DNA from: Aeromicrobium duanguangcaii
GTDB lineage: Bacteria > Actinomycetota > Actinomycetes > Propionibacteriales > Nocardioidaceae
Length of the DNA: 64,000 bases
Reading direction: 5' to 3'
NCBI RefSeq assembly: GCF_024508295.1
Contig: NZ_CP101990.1
Location: 2,170,001-2,234,000 of the forward strand
Part shown: positions 16,589 to 25,873 of the stretch, in pieces
Layout of the letters: the number at the start of each line of letters is the position of its first letter
Numbering within the stretch: the first letter of the stretch is position 1
Program-made: the position numbers and the translations under genes
The notes under the pieces: generated by a model
Seen by the model: only the letters and a program-made list of their open reading frames with translations
Told to the model about the DNA's origin: nothing
Database searches by the model: none

Positions 16589-18715
16589 TCAGCGCTGCGA
16601 CGCCTCCATCAGCACCAGGGCCGCCTCGACGATCTCGTCCTGCGTCAGCAGCACCGTCTCGGCGGCGGGCCCCAGGGGGATGTAGCTGTCGGCGCTGGCC
16701 ACCCGCGCGATCCGACCGGGGTACTCGGCCTCGACGAGCGCCGTGACGACGCCCTCGCCCACTCCCCCGGAGCGCCGGGTCTCGTCCACCACGAGGACGC
16801 GGTCGAACTCTCGGCACACGTCGACGATCGTCTCCACCGGCAAGGGGGCCAGCCAGCGCAGGTCGACGACCGTGACGTCGACGCCCCGGGCGCGCAACTG
16901 CTCGGCGGCGCGCAGGGACAGGAAGGTGCCGTTGCCGAAGGTGACGAGGACGGCGTCGCGGCCGTCGCCGTAGACGCCGACCTGGCCCGGCGGGATCACG
17001 GAGTCCGTCTCGGGCGCGGCGGTCCACAGGCCGTCGCCGTCCTCGTGCAGGTCGCGCGAGTGGTAGCGCGCGATCGGCTCGAGGAACACGCAGACCTTCC
17101 CCTGCCGCGCCAGCGCGTGACAGGCCCGCAGCAGGCCCGGCGCGTCCGAGGGGTGACTGGGGACGGCCAGCACGAGCCCGGGGATGTCGCGCAGCACGGC
17201 GACCGAGTTGTCGTTGTGGAAGTGGCCGCCGAAGCCGCGCTGGTAAGCCAGGCCGGCGATCCGCACGACCATCCCGTTGCGGTACTGCCCGGCCGAGAAG
17301 AACGCCAGCGACGCGGCCTCGCCACGCAGCTGGTCCTCGGCGTTGTGCAGGTACGCGAGGTACTGGATCTCGGGCATCGGCAGGAAGCCCGCCAGCGCGG
17401 TGCCGAGCGCGGTGCCAAGGACCGTCTGTTCGTCCAACAGCGTGTCGAACACACGCTGCCCGCCGAACCGCTTGCGCAGGCCCCGCGTCACTCCGTACAC
17501 GCCACCCTTGACCGCCACGTCCTCACCGAAGACGAGCGTGTCGGAGTGCTCCTCCAGCAGCTCGGCCAGCGTCGCGTTGATGGCCTGGGCGAGCGTGCGC
17601 CGGGGGCCGTCGATCTCACGCCTCGGCACCGACGCCAGGGCCAGGGGCGCCAGGGGCGCCATCACGGCCGCGCGGGAGTCCAGGTGCGCCTCGGCGAGCA
17701 CCTCCTCGGCCTGCTCCATCACCGCGTCCCGCGCCGCCTCGTAGGCGGCGAGCGCCTCCGCGCCGGTCAGCGCTTCCACGTCGACCAGCACCTGCGCCGT
17801 CGCGACGAGCGGGTCCTGGGCGTAGTCGGCCTCGATCTCGCGGCGGGTGCGGTACGAGATCTCGGCATCGGAGCCCGCGTGACCCGAGAACCGCACCGTG
17901 CTCAGGTGCAGGACGCCCGGGCGGCGACTCGACCGGACCGCGTCCAACGCCTGCCGGGTGTGGTCCAGCAGGCCGATCGGGTCGTGGCCGTCGGCCGCCC
18001 GGTACTCGATCCCCGGCAGCCGGTCCAGCATCGCCCCGGGCCAGCCACGCGGCGACGCCGTGCTGATGCCGATCCGGTTGTCCTCGCACACGAACAGCAC
18101 CGGGCACTCGAGCCCTCGGTGCGCGAGATAGGCCGCGGCGTTCAGCGCGCCGACGGCGGTGGAGTGGTTCGCCGAGGCGTCACCGAAGCTGCACAGCACG
18201 ACCGCGTCCTCCGGCCAGGCGGTGTGCCGCCCCAGGGCGCGCGCGAAGCCCAGCCCCAGTCCGAGGCCGACCGAGCGCGGCAGGTGCGAGGCGATCGTCG
18301 ACGTCTGCGGGATGATGCTCAGCGCGCGATGGCCGAACACCTTGTGCCGGCCGCCCGACATCGGATCGCTGCGAGCGCTGACCAGGCTCAGCAGGATGGC
18401 GCGGATCCCGTCCTCGCGCCCAGCCTTCGCCGATCGCGCCGCGTACAGACCTCCCGAGCGGTAGTGCAGCAGCGCGGGATCGGTCACCTCCGACAGCAGT
18501 CCCAGGGCCGCGTTGCTCTCGTGGCCGGCCGAGCCGATCGTGTAGAAGCCGGCGCCTCGGGCCTGCAGCCAGCGGGCCGCGAAGTCGAGGTGACGGCTCT
18601 GCACCTGCGCGGCGAACAGGGCCCGCAGCGTCCGCAGGTCCCCCGCCGGCCCCACCCCGGGCCGCGGCTCGAGCGCGGGGAGCGTGCGGACGACGTACTC
18701 GTCGATCGTCTCCAT
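16589..18715 (-). CDS. Fused E1 alpha-beta TPP-dependent 2-oxoacid dehydrogenase-like enzyme
   Basis: The 708-residue protein joins both halves of a heterotetrameric E1. The N-terminal part (about 20-350) is alpha-like with a TPP site FGDASANHS...EDN. The C-terminal part (about 375-708) is beta-like, with VFGEDVAVKGGVYGVT, FNDNS-like HFHNDNS, and the transketolase C-domain. The usual GDG of the TPP motif reads GDA. Such enzymes decarboxylate pyruvate, branched-chain 2-oxoacids or acetoin and pass the acyl group to a lipoyl E2, but no E2 or E3 gene is beside it. The ATG shares a base with the upstream metallo-hydrolase stop. The substrate is unknown. Confidence 0.82.
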   Translation of the reverse strand: METIDEYVVRTLPALEPRPGVGPAGDLRTLRALFAAQVQSRHLDFAARWLQARGAGFYTIGSAGHESNAALGLLSEVTDPALLHYRSGGLYAARSAKAGREDGIRAILLSLVSARSDPMSGGRHKVFGHRALSIIPQTSTIASHLPRSVGLGLGLGFARALGRHTAWPEDAVVLCSFGDASANHSTAVGALNAAAYLAHRGLECPVLFVCEDNRIGISTASPRGWPGAMLDRLPGIEYRAADGHDPIGLLDHTRQALDAVRSSRRPGVLHLSTVRFSGHAGSDAEISYRTRREIEADYAQDPLVATAQVLVDVEALTGAEALAAYEAARDAVMEQAEEVLAEAHLDSRAAVMAPLAPLALASVPRREIDGPRRTLAQAINATLAELLEEHSDTLVFGEDVAVKGGVYGVTRGLRKRFGGQRVFDTLLDEQTVLGTALGTALAGFLPMPEIQYLAYLHNAEDQLRGEAASLAFFSAGQYRNGMVVRIAGLAYQRGFGGHFHNDNSVAVLRDIPGLVLAVPSHPSDAPGLLRACHALARQGKVCVFLEPIARYHSRDLHEDGDGLWTAAPETDSVIPPGQVGVYGDGRDAVLVTFGNGTFLSLRAAEQLRARGVDVTVVDLRWLAPLPVETIVDVCREFDRVLVVDETRRSGGVGEGVVTALVEAEYPGRIARVASADSYIPLGPAAETVLLTQDEIVEAALVLMEASQR

Positions 18716-19446
18716 CAGGCGTCCAGCGCCTCGGCGACCGCGACGGCGATCGGCAGGTGCGCGGCCGGCCCGTGCCCGGGCAGGACGAGGTCGGCATCCA
18801 GGCGGGCCAACTCCGGCAGGGTGGCGCGCATCCGTGCGGTGTCGTGGTGGAAGAACCCGTCGATGCACTGCGGCCCCTCGACCGGGCTGAGCGAGTGACC
18901 GGTCACCAAGGCGTCGCCCGTGATGACGACGCCCTGGGTCGGGATGTGGAACGCCGTGTGCCCCGAGGTGTGACCCGGCAGAGCCACGGGGACCGGCGAG
19001 CGCGCGATGTCGAGCGGCTCCCCCGGGCGGACCGCCTCGGGGTGGTCGATCCGCGGATGCTGCGAGCCACCCAGCCGCACGATGGTGAGCGCCCAGCGCA
19101 GGACCCGCGGGCGCCAGGCCCGGACCAGCACGTCGCGCGTGGTGGCGCTCTCGACGCGCTCGCCACGGAGCATGGGCAGCTCGTCGGCTCCGGCCAGGAC
19201 CCGCACGCCTCGGGCGGCCAGTGCGGGCATCGAGCCCGTGTGGTCGACGTGGTTGTGGGTCAGCACGAGGGCCTCGATCTGATCCATGGTCGCGCCCGCG
19301 CGCCGGACGGACTCCTCGACGAGGGCGGCCTGGCCCGGGTAGCCGCAGTCGATCAGGGCCGCGCGCTCACCCTCGACCAGCACGACCCAGTTCACGACCT
19401 CGGTGCGAGCGAACCAGATCCCGTCGGCGACCTCAGTGACCTCCAC
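18715..19446 (-). CDS. Metallo-beta-lactamase-fold hydrolase
   Basis: A 243-residue hydrolase with the zinc signature HNHVDH (HxHxDH) near residue 64, PGHTSGHT, the bridging Asp in TGDALVTGH and a terminal PGHGP. Members hydrolyse thioesters, lactones or glutathione-type adducts such as lactoylglutathione. The GTG lies six bases after TAGGTT, suggesting a leaderless start. Its stop overlaps the start of the E1-like enzyme, so it may process a product or inhibitor of that enzyme; this is inference. Confidence 0.88.
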   Translation of the reverse strand: MEVTEVADGIWFARTEVVNWVVLVEGERAALIDCGYPGQAALVEESVRRAGATMDQIEALVLTHNHVDHTGSMPALAARGVRVLAGADELPMLRGERVESATTRDVLVRAWRPRVLRWALTIVRLGGSQHPRIDHPEAVRPGEPLDIARSPVPVALPGHTSGHTAFHIPTQGVVITGDALVTGHSLSPVEGPQCIDGFFHHDTARMRATLPELARLDADLVLPGHGPAAHLPIAVAVAEALDA

Positions 19447-19554
19447 GGCTCGAACCTAGGAGTCGACCGCGGCGCTGTCCACGGACGCGCCGTGCGGACC
19501 TCGCAATTCGTGGTTAGCGTCGAGAAGAAACCACGATTCAACGCAGGAGGCCTC

Positions 19555-20001
19555 ATGCCCACTCGTACCGCACGCACCGCCTGGGACGGCGGATTCGAGG
19601 ACGGCTCCGGACAGGTCGAGTTGACCTCGTCGGGGCTGGGAACGTTCGAGATGTCGTTCCCCAAGCGCTCGTCCGAGGACGGGGGCGGCGCGACGAACCC
19701 CGAGGAGCTCATCGCCGCGGCCCACTCGTCCTGCTTCACCATGCAGCTGACGGCCCTGCTGGGTCAGGCCGGCGCGACCGTCCACTCCGTCGAGACGTCG
19801 GCCGACGTGTCCCTGGCACCCGATCCCGACGGCGGTTTCCGCATCAACCGCATCGCGCTGACCGTGCGCGCGGAGGCCGAGGGGATCGATGCCGACCAGT
19901 TCAAGCAGGTCGCTGAGGAGGCCAAGGAGACCTGCCCGGTCAGCAAGGCCCTCGACGGCGTCGACGACATGACCTTGGACGCCACCCTCGAGACGGTCTG
20001 A
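19555..20001 (+). CDS. OsmC/Ohr family peroxiredoxin
   Basis: A 148-residue OsmC protein that reduces organic hydroperoxides through two cysteines. The peroxidatic Cys is in AAHSSCFTMQL at about residue 62, and the second is in KETCPVSKAL at about 127. ANPEELIAAAH-like TNPEELIAAAH is the family hallmark. The start is fixed by a strong GCAGGAGG ribosome site. The upstream sequence is the divergent promoter region shared with the metallo-hydrolase gene. OsmC rather than Ohr is favoured by the C-terminal motif, but this is not certain. Confidence 0.9.
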   Translation: MPTRTARTAWDGGFEDGSGQVELTSSGLGTFEMSFPKRSSEDGGGATNPEELIAAAHSSCFTMQLTALLGQAGATVHSVETSADVSLAPDPDGGFRINRIALTVRAEAEGIDADQFKQVAEEAKETCPVSKALDGVDDMTLDATLETV

Positions 20002-20146
20002 GACCGTCGGGCGGACGTCCACGTCCGCTCACCGACGGGTTGCGCGACCTGACTGCGTGCGCCTATGTGCGCGCGTTACCCTGTGATGAGTCCACCACCC
20101 GTGCACGAGCACGCGAGCAACTTTCCCGGAAGAGGCGATTCAGGCC

Positions 20147-23100
20147 GTGGCCGAGTCCTCCCCCGCGTCGACGACCGACGCTCCGCACCCCGACTTCGGA
20201 GCCAACGAATGGCTCGTCGAAGAGATGTACGACCAGTTCACCGCAGACCCGTCCTCGGTCGGCGATGAGTGGGCCGAGTTCTTCCGCAAGGGAGGGTACG
20301 GCTCCGACGGCGAGTCCAGTGGCTCGACGTCGAACGGCGCCGTCAAGTCGAACGACGCGAGCGCGTCGAACGGCTCCGGCTCCTCGTCCGCCCAGAAGGG
20401 CGCGAACGAGTCGTCCGAGACGAAGACCGGCGAGCCCGCACGCGAGCCCTCGTCGAAGCAGGACGAGAAGCCGGCGACCCCGGCCGCGTCGCCGGCCGAT
20501 CACGCCGCCGACGACAAGAACCCGCCCGCACCGGCCGTGGCCCCCTCCACGCCGAAGCCGGCCGCCAAGTCCCAGCCGAAGAAGGCCCCGGCCAAGGACG
20601 AGGCTCCCGCGCAGCCCACCGGACCCGGCGAGGTCGAGAAGGTCGTGCTCAAGGGCGCGGCCGCACGCACGGCGACCAACATGGACGCCAGCCTCACGGT
20701 TCCCACGGCCACGAGCGTCCGCTCGGTGCCGGTGAAGCTGCTGTTCGACCAGCGCGTCGTCATCAACAACCACCTCGCCCGCGCCCGCGGCGGCAAGGTC
20801 TCGTTCACGCACCTGATCGGATTCGCGGTCGTCCAGGCGCTCAAGGCGATGCCCGCGATGAACACCGGCTTCGAGTACAACGAGAAGGGCAAGCCGGTCC
20901 AGCTCAACCCCGAGCAGGTCAACTTCGGCCTGGCCGTCGACGTGCAGAAGGCCGACGGCTCGCGCTCGCTCATGGTGCCCAACATCAAGGGCGCCGACCG
21001 GATGGACTTCGCCCAGTTCTGGCGGGGCTACGAGACCATCGTGCGCAAGGCGCGCGACAACAAGCTCGAGGTCAGCGACTTCCAGGGCACGACCGTCAGC
21101 CTGACCAACCCCGGCGGCATCGGCACGAACCACTCGGTGCCGCGTCTCATGTCCGGCCAGGGCCTCATCGTGGGCGTCGGCTCGATGGAGTACCCCGCCG
21201 AGTTCCAGGGCGCGTCCGAGGACACCCTCGCGCAGATGGCCGTCTCGAAGATGATGACGCTCACCTCGACGTACGACCACCGCGTCATCCAGGGCGCCAC
21301 GTCGGGCGAGTTCCTGCGTCGCGTGCACCAGCTGCTGCTGGGCGCCGAGGGCTTCTACGACGACATCTTCCGTTCGCTGCGAATCCCCTACGAGCCCATC
21401 CGCTGGGCCAAGGACATCTCGGTCCGCCACGACGACGACGTCGACCGCCAGGCGCGCGTCCTCGAGCTGATCCACGCCTTCCGGGTCCGCGGCCACCTCA
21501 TGGCCGACACGAACCCGCTCGAGTACCGCCAGCGCACGCACCCCGACCTCGACATCGCCTCGCACGGCCTCACGCTGTGGGACCTCGACCGCGAGTTCCC
21601 GGTCGGCTCGTTCGGCAAGGCCTCGGGCAAGCGCTTCATGAAGCTGCGCGAGATCCTGGGCATCCTGCGTGACTCGTACGTGCGCACGATGGCCGTCGAG
21701 TACATGCACATCCAGGAGCCCGAGGAGCGCGCCTGGTTCCAGGAGCGCCTCGAGCGCCCGCACGTCAAGGAGCCGCGCGAGGAGCAGCTGCGCATCCTGC
21801 AGAAGCTCAACCAGGCCGAGGCCTTCGAGACGTTCCTGCAGACGAAGTTCGTCGGCCAGAAGCGCTTCAGCCTGGAGGGCGGCGAGACCGTCATCCCGTT
21901 GCTCGACGAGATCTGCGAGGGCGCGGCCGCCGACGGCCTCGAAGAGGTCTGCATCGGCATGGCGCACCGTGGCCGCCTCAACGTGCTGGTCAACATCGCC
22001 GGCAAGGACCCCGCGCAGGTGTTCCGCGAGTTCGAGGGCAACATCGACCCGCGGACCGTCCAGGGCTCCGGTGACGTCAAGTACCACCTGGGCGTCGACG
22101 GCGAGTACACCTCGGTCCACGGCGACAAGGTCAAGGTCTCGGTCGCGGCGAACCCGTCGCACCTCGAGGTCGTCGACCCGGTCCTGGAGGGCATCGCCCG
22201 TGCGAAGCAGGACGTGCTCAACCGCGGCGAGGAGTTCCCGGTCCTGCCGGTGCTCGTCCACGGTGACGCGGCGTTCGCCGGCCAGGGCGTCGTCGCCGAG
22301 ACGCTGAACCTGTCCCAGCTGCGCGGCTACCGCACCGGCGGCACGGTCCACGTCATCGTCAACAACCAGGTCGGCTTCACCACCAGCCCGTCCTCGTCGC
22401 GCTCGTCGACGTACAGCACCGACGTCGCCCGGATGATCCAGGCGCCGATCTTCCACGTCAACGGCGACGACCCCGAGGCGTGCATCCGCGTGGCCCAGCT
22501 GGCCTACGAGTACCGCCGCACGTTCCACAAGGACGTCGTGATCGACCTCGTCTGCTACCGCCGCCGCGGTCACAACGAGGGCGACGACCCGAGCTTCACG
22601 CAGCCGCTGATGTACGACACGATCGAGAAGAAGAAGTCGGTGCGCAAGCTGTACACCGAGGCTCTCGTCGGTCGTGGCGACATCACGCTCGAGGAGGCCG
22701 AGGAGGCGCTCAAGGAGTACCAGAAGCTCCTCGAGCAGAACCTGGCCAAGGTCAAGCAGGCCCAAGACGACTCGGGCTACACGCGGACGCCGGACTACCC
22801 GGAGAAGCCGTACGACGACGACCTCGTCACCGCGGTCACGCCGGACACGCTCAAGGCGATCTCCGACGCGTACACGAACGTGCCCGACGGCTTCACCGTC
22901 CACCCGAAGGTGCTGCCCCAGCTGCAGCGTCGCGCCGCGTCGATCACGGCCGGCCCCATCGACTGGGGCACGGGCGAGATCATCGCGATGGGCTCGCTGC
23001 TGCTCGACGGGCGTCCCGTCCGCCTCGTCGGCCAGGACTCGCGCCGCGGCACGTTCACGACCCGCTTCGCGACGATCATCGACCGCCAGAACGGCAACGA

Positions 23101-23980
23101 GTGGACCCCGCTGCAGCACGTGGGCGAGGACCAGGCGTCGTTCTACGTCTACGACTCGCTGCTGAGCGAGTACGCGGCACTCGGCTTCGAGTACGGCTAC
23201 TCCGTGGCCCGTCCCGAGGCGCTGACCATGTGGGAGGCCCAGTTCGGCGACTTCGTCAACGGCGCCCAGTCGGTCATCGACGAGTACATCAGCTCGGGCG
23301 AGACCAAGTGGGGCCAGAAGTCCGGTGTCGTGCTGCTGCTGCCGCACGGCTACGAGGGCCAGGGGCCGGATCACTCGTCAGGCCGCATCGAGCGCTTCCT
23401 GACGCTCGCCGCCAACGACGAGATGACGATCGCGCAGCCCTCGACCTCCGCGTCGTACTTCCACCTGCTGCGTCGTCAGAACCTGCAGGCCCAGCACCGT
23501 CCGCTCATCGTCTTCACGCCGAAGTCGATGCTCCGCAACAAGCTGGCCGCCAGCCAGCCGGAGGACTTCACGCAGGGCACGTTCCGCCCGGTGATCGGTG
23601 ACGACCAGGTCGATCCGCAGAAGGTCGAGCGCGTCATCCTGTGCTCGGGCAAGATCACGTGGGACCTGATGACCGAGCGCACGAAGCGCGAGGGCGACAG
23701 CCCCCGCACGGCGATCGCTCGGCTCGAGCAGCTCTACCCGCGTCCGCTGGAGGAGCTCAAGGCCGAGGTCGCCAAGTACCCGAACGCGAAGCAGATCATC
23801 TGGGTCCAGGACGAGCCCGAGAACCAGGGCCCGTGGCCGCACGTCGCGCTGTACCTGCGCGACGAGCTGGGTCTGCCGATGTCGCGGGTCACCCGTCCGG
23901 AGTCCGGCGCACCGTCGGTGGGCTCGCACTCGGTGCACATCACCGAGTTCAAGGACCTGATGAACCGCGCGTTCGCCTGA
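20147..23980 (+). CDS. kgd: Multifunctional 2-oxoglutarate decarboxylase/dehydrogenase (E2-E1 fusion)
   Basis: This 1277-residue enzyme acts at the 2-oxoglutarate step of the TCA cycle. An N-terminal E1-type helix, FGANEWLVEEMYDQF (residues 18-32), is followed by a Ser/Pro/Lys linker to about 165. Next comes an E2 acyltransferase core with active-site His378 in TYDHRVIQG, then the full E1o part with TPP motif GDAAFAGQG...VNNQVGF and the C-terminal OxoGdeHyase domain. This layout is that of mycobacterial Kgd and corynebacterial OdhA, which lack a lipoyl domain and rely on the pyruvate dehydrogenase E2. The GTG start is fixed by the conserved N-terminal helix. A strong terminator follows after the next small gene. 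Confidence 0.96.
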   Translation: MAESSPASTTDAPHPDFGANEWLVEEMYDQFTADPSSVGDEWAEFFRKGGYGSDGESSGSTSNGAVKSNDASASNGSGSSSAQKGANESSETKTGEPAREPSSKQDEKPATPAASPADHAADDKNPPAPAVAPSTPKPAAKSQPKKAPAKDEAPAQPTGPGEVEKVVLKGAAARTATNMDASLTVPTATSVRSVPVKLLFDQRVVINNHLARARGGKVSFTHLIGFAVVQALKAMPAMNTGFEYNEKGKPVQLNPEQVNFGLAVDVQKADGSRSLMVPNIKGADRMDFAQFWRGYETIVRKARDNKLEVSDFQGTTVSLTNPGGIGTNHSVPRLMSGQGLIVGVGSMEYPAEFQGASEDTLAQMAVSKMMTLTSTYDHRVIQGATSGEFLRRVHQLLLGAEGFYDDIFRSLRIPYEPIRWAKDISVRHDDDVDRQARVLELIHAFRVRGHLMADTNPLEYRQRTHPDLDIASHGLTLWDLDREFPVGSFGKASGKRFMKLREILGILRDSYVRTMAVEYMHIQEPEERAWFQERLERPHVKEPREEQLRILQKLNQAEAFETFLQTKFVGQKRFSLEGGETVIPLLDEICEGAAADGLEEVCIGMAHRGRLNVLVNIAGKDPAQVFREFEGNIDPRTVQGSGDVKYHLGVDGEYTSVHGDKVKVSVAANPSHLEVVDPVLEGIARAKQDVLNRGEEFPVLPVLVHGDAAFAGQGVVAETLNLSQLRGYRTGGTVHVIVNNQVGFTTSPSSSRSSTYSTDVARMIQAPIFHVNGDDPEACIRVAQLAYEYRRTFHKDVVIDLVCYRRRGHNEGDDPSFTQPLMYDTIEKKKSVRKLYTEALVGRGDITLEEAEEALKEYQKLLEQNLAKVKQAQDDSGYTRTPDYPEKPYDDDLVTAVTPDTLKAISDAYTNVPDGFTVHPKVLPQLQRRAASITAGPIDWGTGEIIAMGSLLLDGRPVRLVGQDSRRGTFTTRFATIIDRQNGNEWTPLQHVGEDQASFYVYDSLLSEYAALGFEYGYSVARPEALTMWEAQFGDFVNGAQSVIDEYISSGETKWGQKSGVVLLLPHGYEGQGPDHSSGRIERFLTLAANDEMTIAQPSTSASYFHLLRRQNLQAQHRPLIVFTPKSMLRNKLAASQPEDFTQGTFRPVIGDDQVDPQKVERVILCSGKITWDLMTERTKREGDSPRTAIARLEQLYPRPLEELKAEVAKYPNAKQIIWVQDEPENQGPWPHVALYLRDELGLPMSRVTRPESGAPSVGSHSVHITEFKDLMNRAFA

Positions 23981-23983
23981 GCC

Positions 23984-24160
23984 GTGTACTTCACCGACCG
24001 TGGCATCGAGGAGCTGGCGGCCCGCCGGGGTGAGGAGGAGGTCTCCTTCTCCTGGCTGGCCGAGCAGTTCTCGATCTTCGTCGACCTGAACCCCGAGTTC
24101 GAGGTTCCCGTCGAGCGGTTGGCCACCTGGCTGGCTCGTCTGGACGACGACGAGGACTAG
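23984..24160 (+). CDS. Small DUF6104-type protein following kgd
   Basis: A 58-codon gene starting with GTG only three bases after the kgd stop. The peptide begins VYFTDRGIEEL, contains SWLAEQF, FVDLNPEFEVPVERLATW, and ends in an acidic tail DDDED. Small proteins of this type are found immediately after kgd in many actinobacteria, so a link to 2-oxoglutarate metabolism is plausible, but no function is known. It has no membrane segment. It is cotranscribed with kgd and ends 18 bases before the terminator hairpin. Confidence 0.85.
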   Translation: MYFTDRGIEELAARRGEEEVSFSWLAEQFSIFVDLNPEFEVPVERLATWLARLDDDED

Positions 24161-24177
24161 GACGACACGAGGCACCC

Positions 24178-24213
24178 ACGAAGGCCGCGCCCCACGAGGG
24201 GCGCGGCCTTCGT
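24178..24213 (+). terminator. Rho-independent terminator after kgd
   Basis: A perfect 16-bp stem (ACGAAGGCCGCGCCCC and its complement) closes on the loop ACGA and is followed by a T-rich CGTTCCTT. It ends the kgd-DUF6104 transcript. Confidence 0.85.
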
Positions 24214-24258
24214 CGTTCCTTCGGGCGCGACGTCGGTGAGGGCCGCTACGGTGCTGCC

Positions 24259-24817
24259 GTGGACTTCGACCAACCTCCCGTCGTGCGGGTCACCGGCACC
24301 GAGCCTGACGGCTGGTCCGCCTCGATTCCCGCCGTGCGCCAGTTGGTGCGTGACGGCCTCGACCTGGGCCCCGGGGTCACGTTCCTGGTCGGCGAGAACG
24401 GGTCCGGCAAGTCCACGCTCGTCGAGGCGATCGCCGTCGCCTACGGCCTGTCACCCGAGGGCGGCACGGCCTTCGGTCACCACCGGACCCGCGAGACCGA
24501 GTCGTCCCTGTGGCAGCACCTGACGATCCAACGCGGGGTCGGCAGCGGCAGGTGGGGGGTTCTTCCTGCGCGCCGAGACGATGCACGGCTGGTACTCCTA
24601 CCTCGCGGACCATCCCGGCGGCAATCCCCACGAGCCCGACTTCCACGCGATGAGCCACGGCGAGTCCTTCGTGGCGCTGCTGCAGCATCGCTTCGACACG
24701 GCGGGGTTCTACTGCCTGGACGAGCCGGAGGCCGCCTGGGAGGATCTCGAGGTCGTGCACCACTGGCGCACGTTCCTCGACCGCCCCGACAGGTTCCTGC
24801 GGCACCTGCTCGACTGA
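24259..24817 (+). pseudogene. Decayed AAA/ABC-type ATPase gene
   Basis: The first frame gives an N terminus with Walker A FLVGENGSGKST at about residues 46-57 and breaks in a run of six G at 24554-24559. Removing one G restores the family sequence WGFFLRAETMHGWYSYL, and the remaining part is read in the +1 frame to 24817 with signature-like MSHGESF and Walker B FYCLDEPEAA. Directly after DEPEAA the sequence jumps to the C-terminal WEDLEVVHHWRTFLDRP. The stretch of roughly 45 residues carrying the H-loop (usually ATHSP) in this family is missing. A frameshift plus an internal deletion indicates a pseudogene. A GTG start lies six bases after TACGGT. Confidence 0.8.
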
Positions 24818-24819
24818 GC

Positions 24820-25788
24820 TCAGCGGGTGAGGACGATCTTGCCGAAGACGTCGCCGTCGACGACACGCTGCAGGCCGTCGGCGGCCTGCTCCATGGGGAT
24901 CTCGGCATCGATGAGGGGCTTGGTGCCCGTAACGGCCATGAACTCGGCCAGGCGGCGCAGCTCGTCGCGTGTGCCCATCGTCGAGCCGTGGACGCGCATC
25001 TGCTGGAAGAAGATCCGGGTCAGCTCCGCGTGCGACGGGGCGTCGCCCGAGGTGGCGCCGGCGATCACCAACGTGCCGCCGGGGCGCATCGACTTGATGG
25101 AGTGCGACCAGGTGGCCGCGCCGACCGTCTCGATGACGGCGTCGACCTTGACCGGCAGGCGCTCACCGGAGTCGAAGACCTCGTGCGCACCGATCTCGAG
25201 TGCCCGCTGACGCTTCTCCTCGTCGCGGCTGGTGGCGAACACGCGGAAGCCCGCGGCGCGCGCCAGGGTGATCGCGGCGGTGGCGACGCCGCCGCCCGCG
25301 CCCTGGACGAGCACCGCGTCGCCGGGGTTCAGGTCGGCCTGCGTGAACAGCATCCGGTAGGCGGTCAGCCACGCCGTCGGCAGGCACGCCGCCTCGGCGA
25401 ACGAGAGCCGCTCGGGCTTGGCGATGACATTGCGCTTCGGGACGGCGACCTTGTCGGCGAACGTGCCCTGGAAACGCTCCGACAGCAGCGAGCGGCGCGG
25501 GTCGAGCGTCTCGTCGCCGACCCAGTCGGGCGAGCTGATGACGGCGTGCACGAGGACCTCGTTGCCGTCCTCGTCGTAGCCCGCCGCGTCGCAGCCCAGG
25601 ATCATCGGCAGCGACTCCTCGCGCAGCCCGACGCCGCGCAGGCTCCAGACGTCGTGGTGGTTGATCGAGGCGGCCTTCACCGTCACCGTGGTCCAGCCCT
25701 CCGGCACCTCGGGGTCCGGTCGCTCACCGACGACCAGGCCGTCCATCGGGTTCTTGGGGTCCATCGAGGCGGCGTAGACAGCGAACAC
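24820..25788 (-). CDS. Medium-chain dehydrogenase/reductase, quinone-oxidoreductase type
   Basis: A 322-residue MDR protein with an N-terminal GroES-like domain (ASINHHDVWSLRG) and a Rossmann domain with VQGAGGGVATAAI around residues 160-175. The zinc-ligand pattern of true alcohol dehydrogenases is incomplete and the structural-zinc cysteine cluster is absent, so it is likely a zinc-free NADPH quinone or enone reductase. The GTG start has an AGGAGAT ribosome site. It converges with the pseudogene, only two bases apart. The substrate cannot be told from sequence. Confidence 0.85.
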   Translation of the reverse strand: MFAVYAASMDPKNPMDGLVVGERPDPEVPEGWTTVTVKAASINHHDVWSLRGVGLREESLPMILGCDAAGYDEDGNEVLVHAVISSPDWVGDETLDPRRSLLSERFQGTFADKVAVPKRNVIAKPERLSFAEAACLPTAWLTAYRMLFTQADLNPGDAVLVQGAGGGVATAAITLARAAGFRVFATSRDEEKRQRALEIGAHEVFDSGERLPVKVDAVIETVGAATWSHSIKSMRPGGTLVIAGATSGDAPSHAELTRIFFQQMRVHGSTMGTRDELRRLAEFMAVTGTKPLIDAEIPMEQAADGLQRVVDGDVFGKIVLTR

Positions 25789-25873
25789 TGGCGATCTCCT
25801 GGGTCGGGACGAGCAACTACGTCTGCGACCCTAACCGGGTCACGGCGTGCCCGCCCGCGAGGGGCGTCGAGCG

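Noticed and set aside
20063..23374. 1103-codon open frame antisense to kgd
   Set aside because: Composition (Leu/Arg/Asp/Val repeats) is typical of a shadow frame and the sense frame has a complete known enzyme.
24540..24600. Programmed frameshifting on the G-run in the AAA ATPase gene
   Set aside because: A second lesion (loss of the H-loop segment) makes a functional product unlikely.
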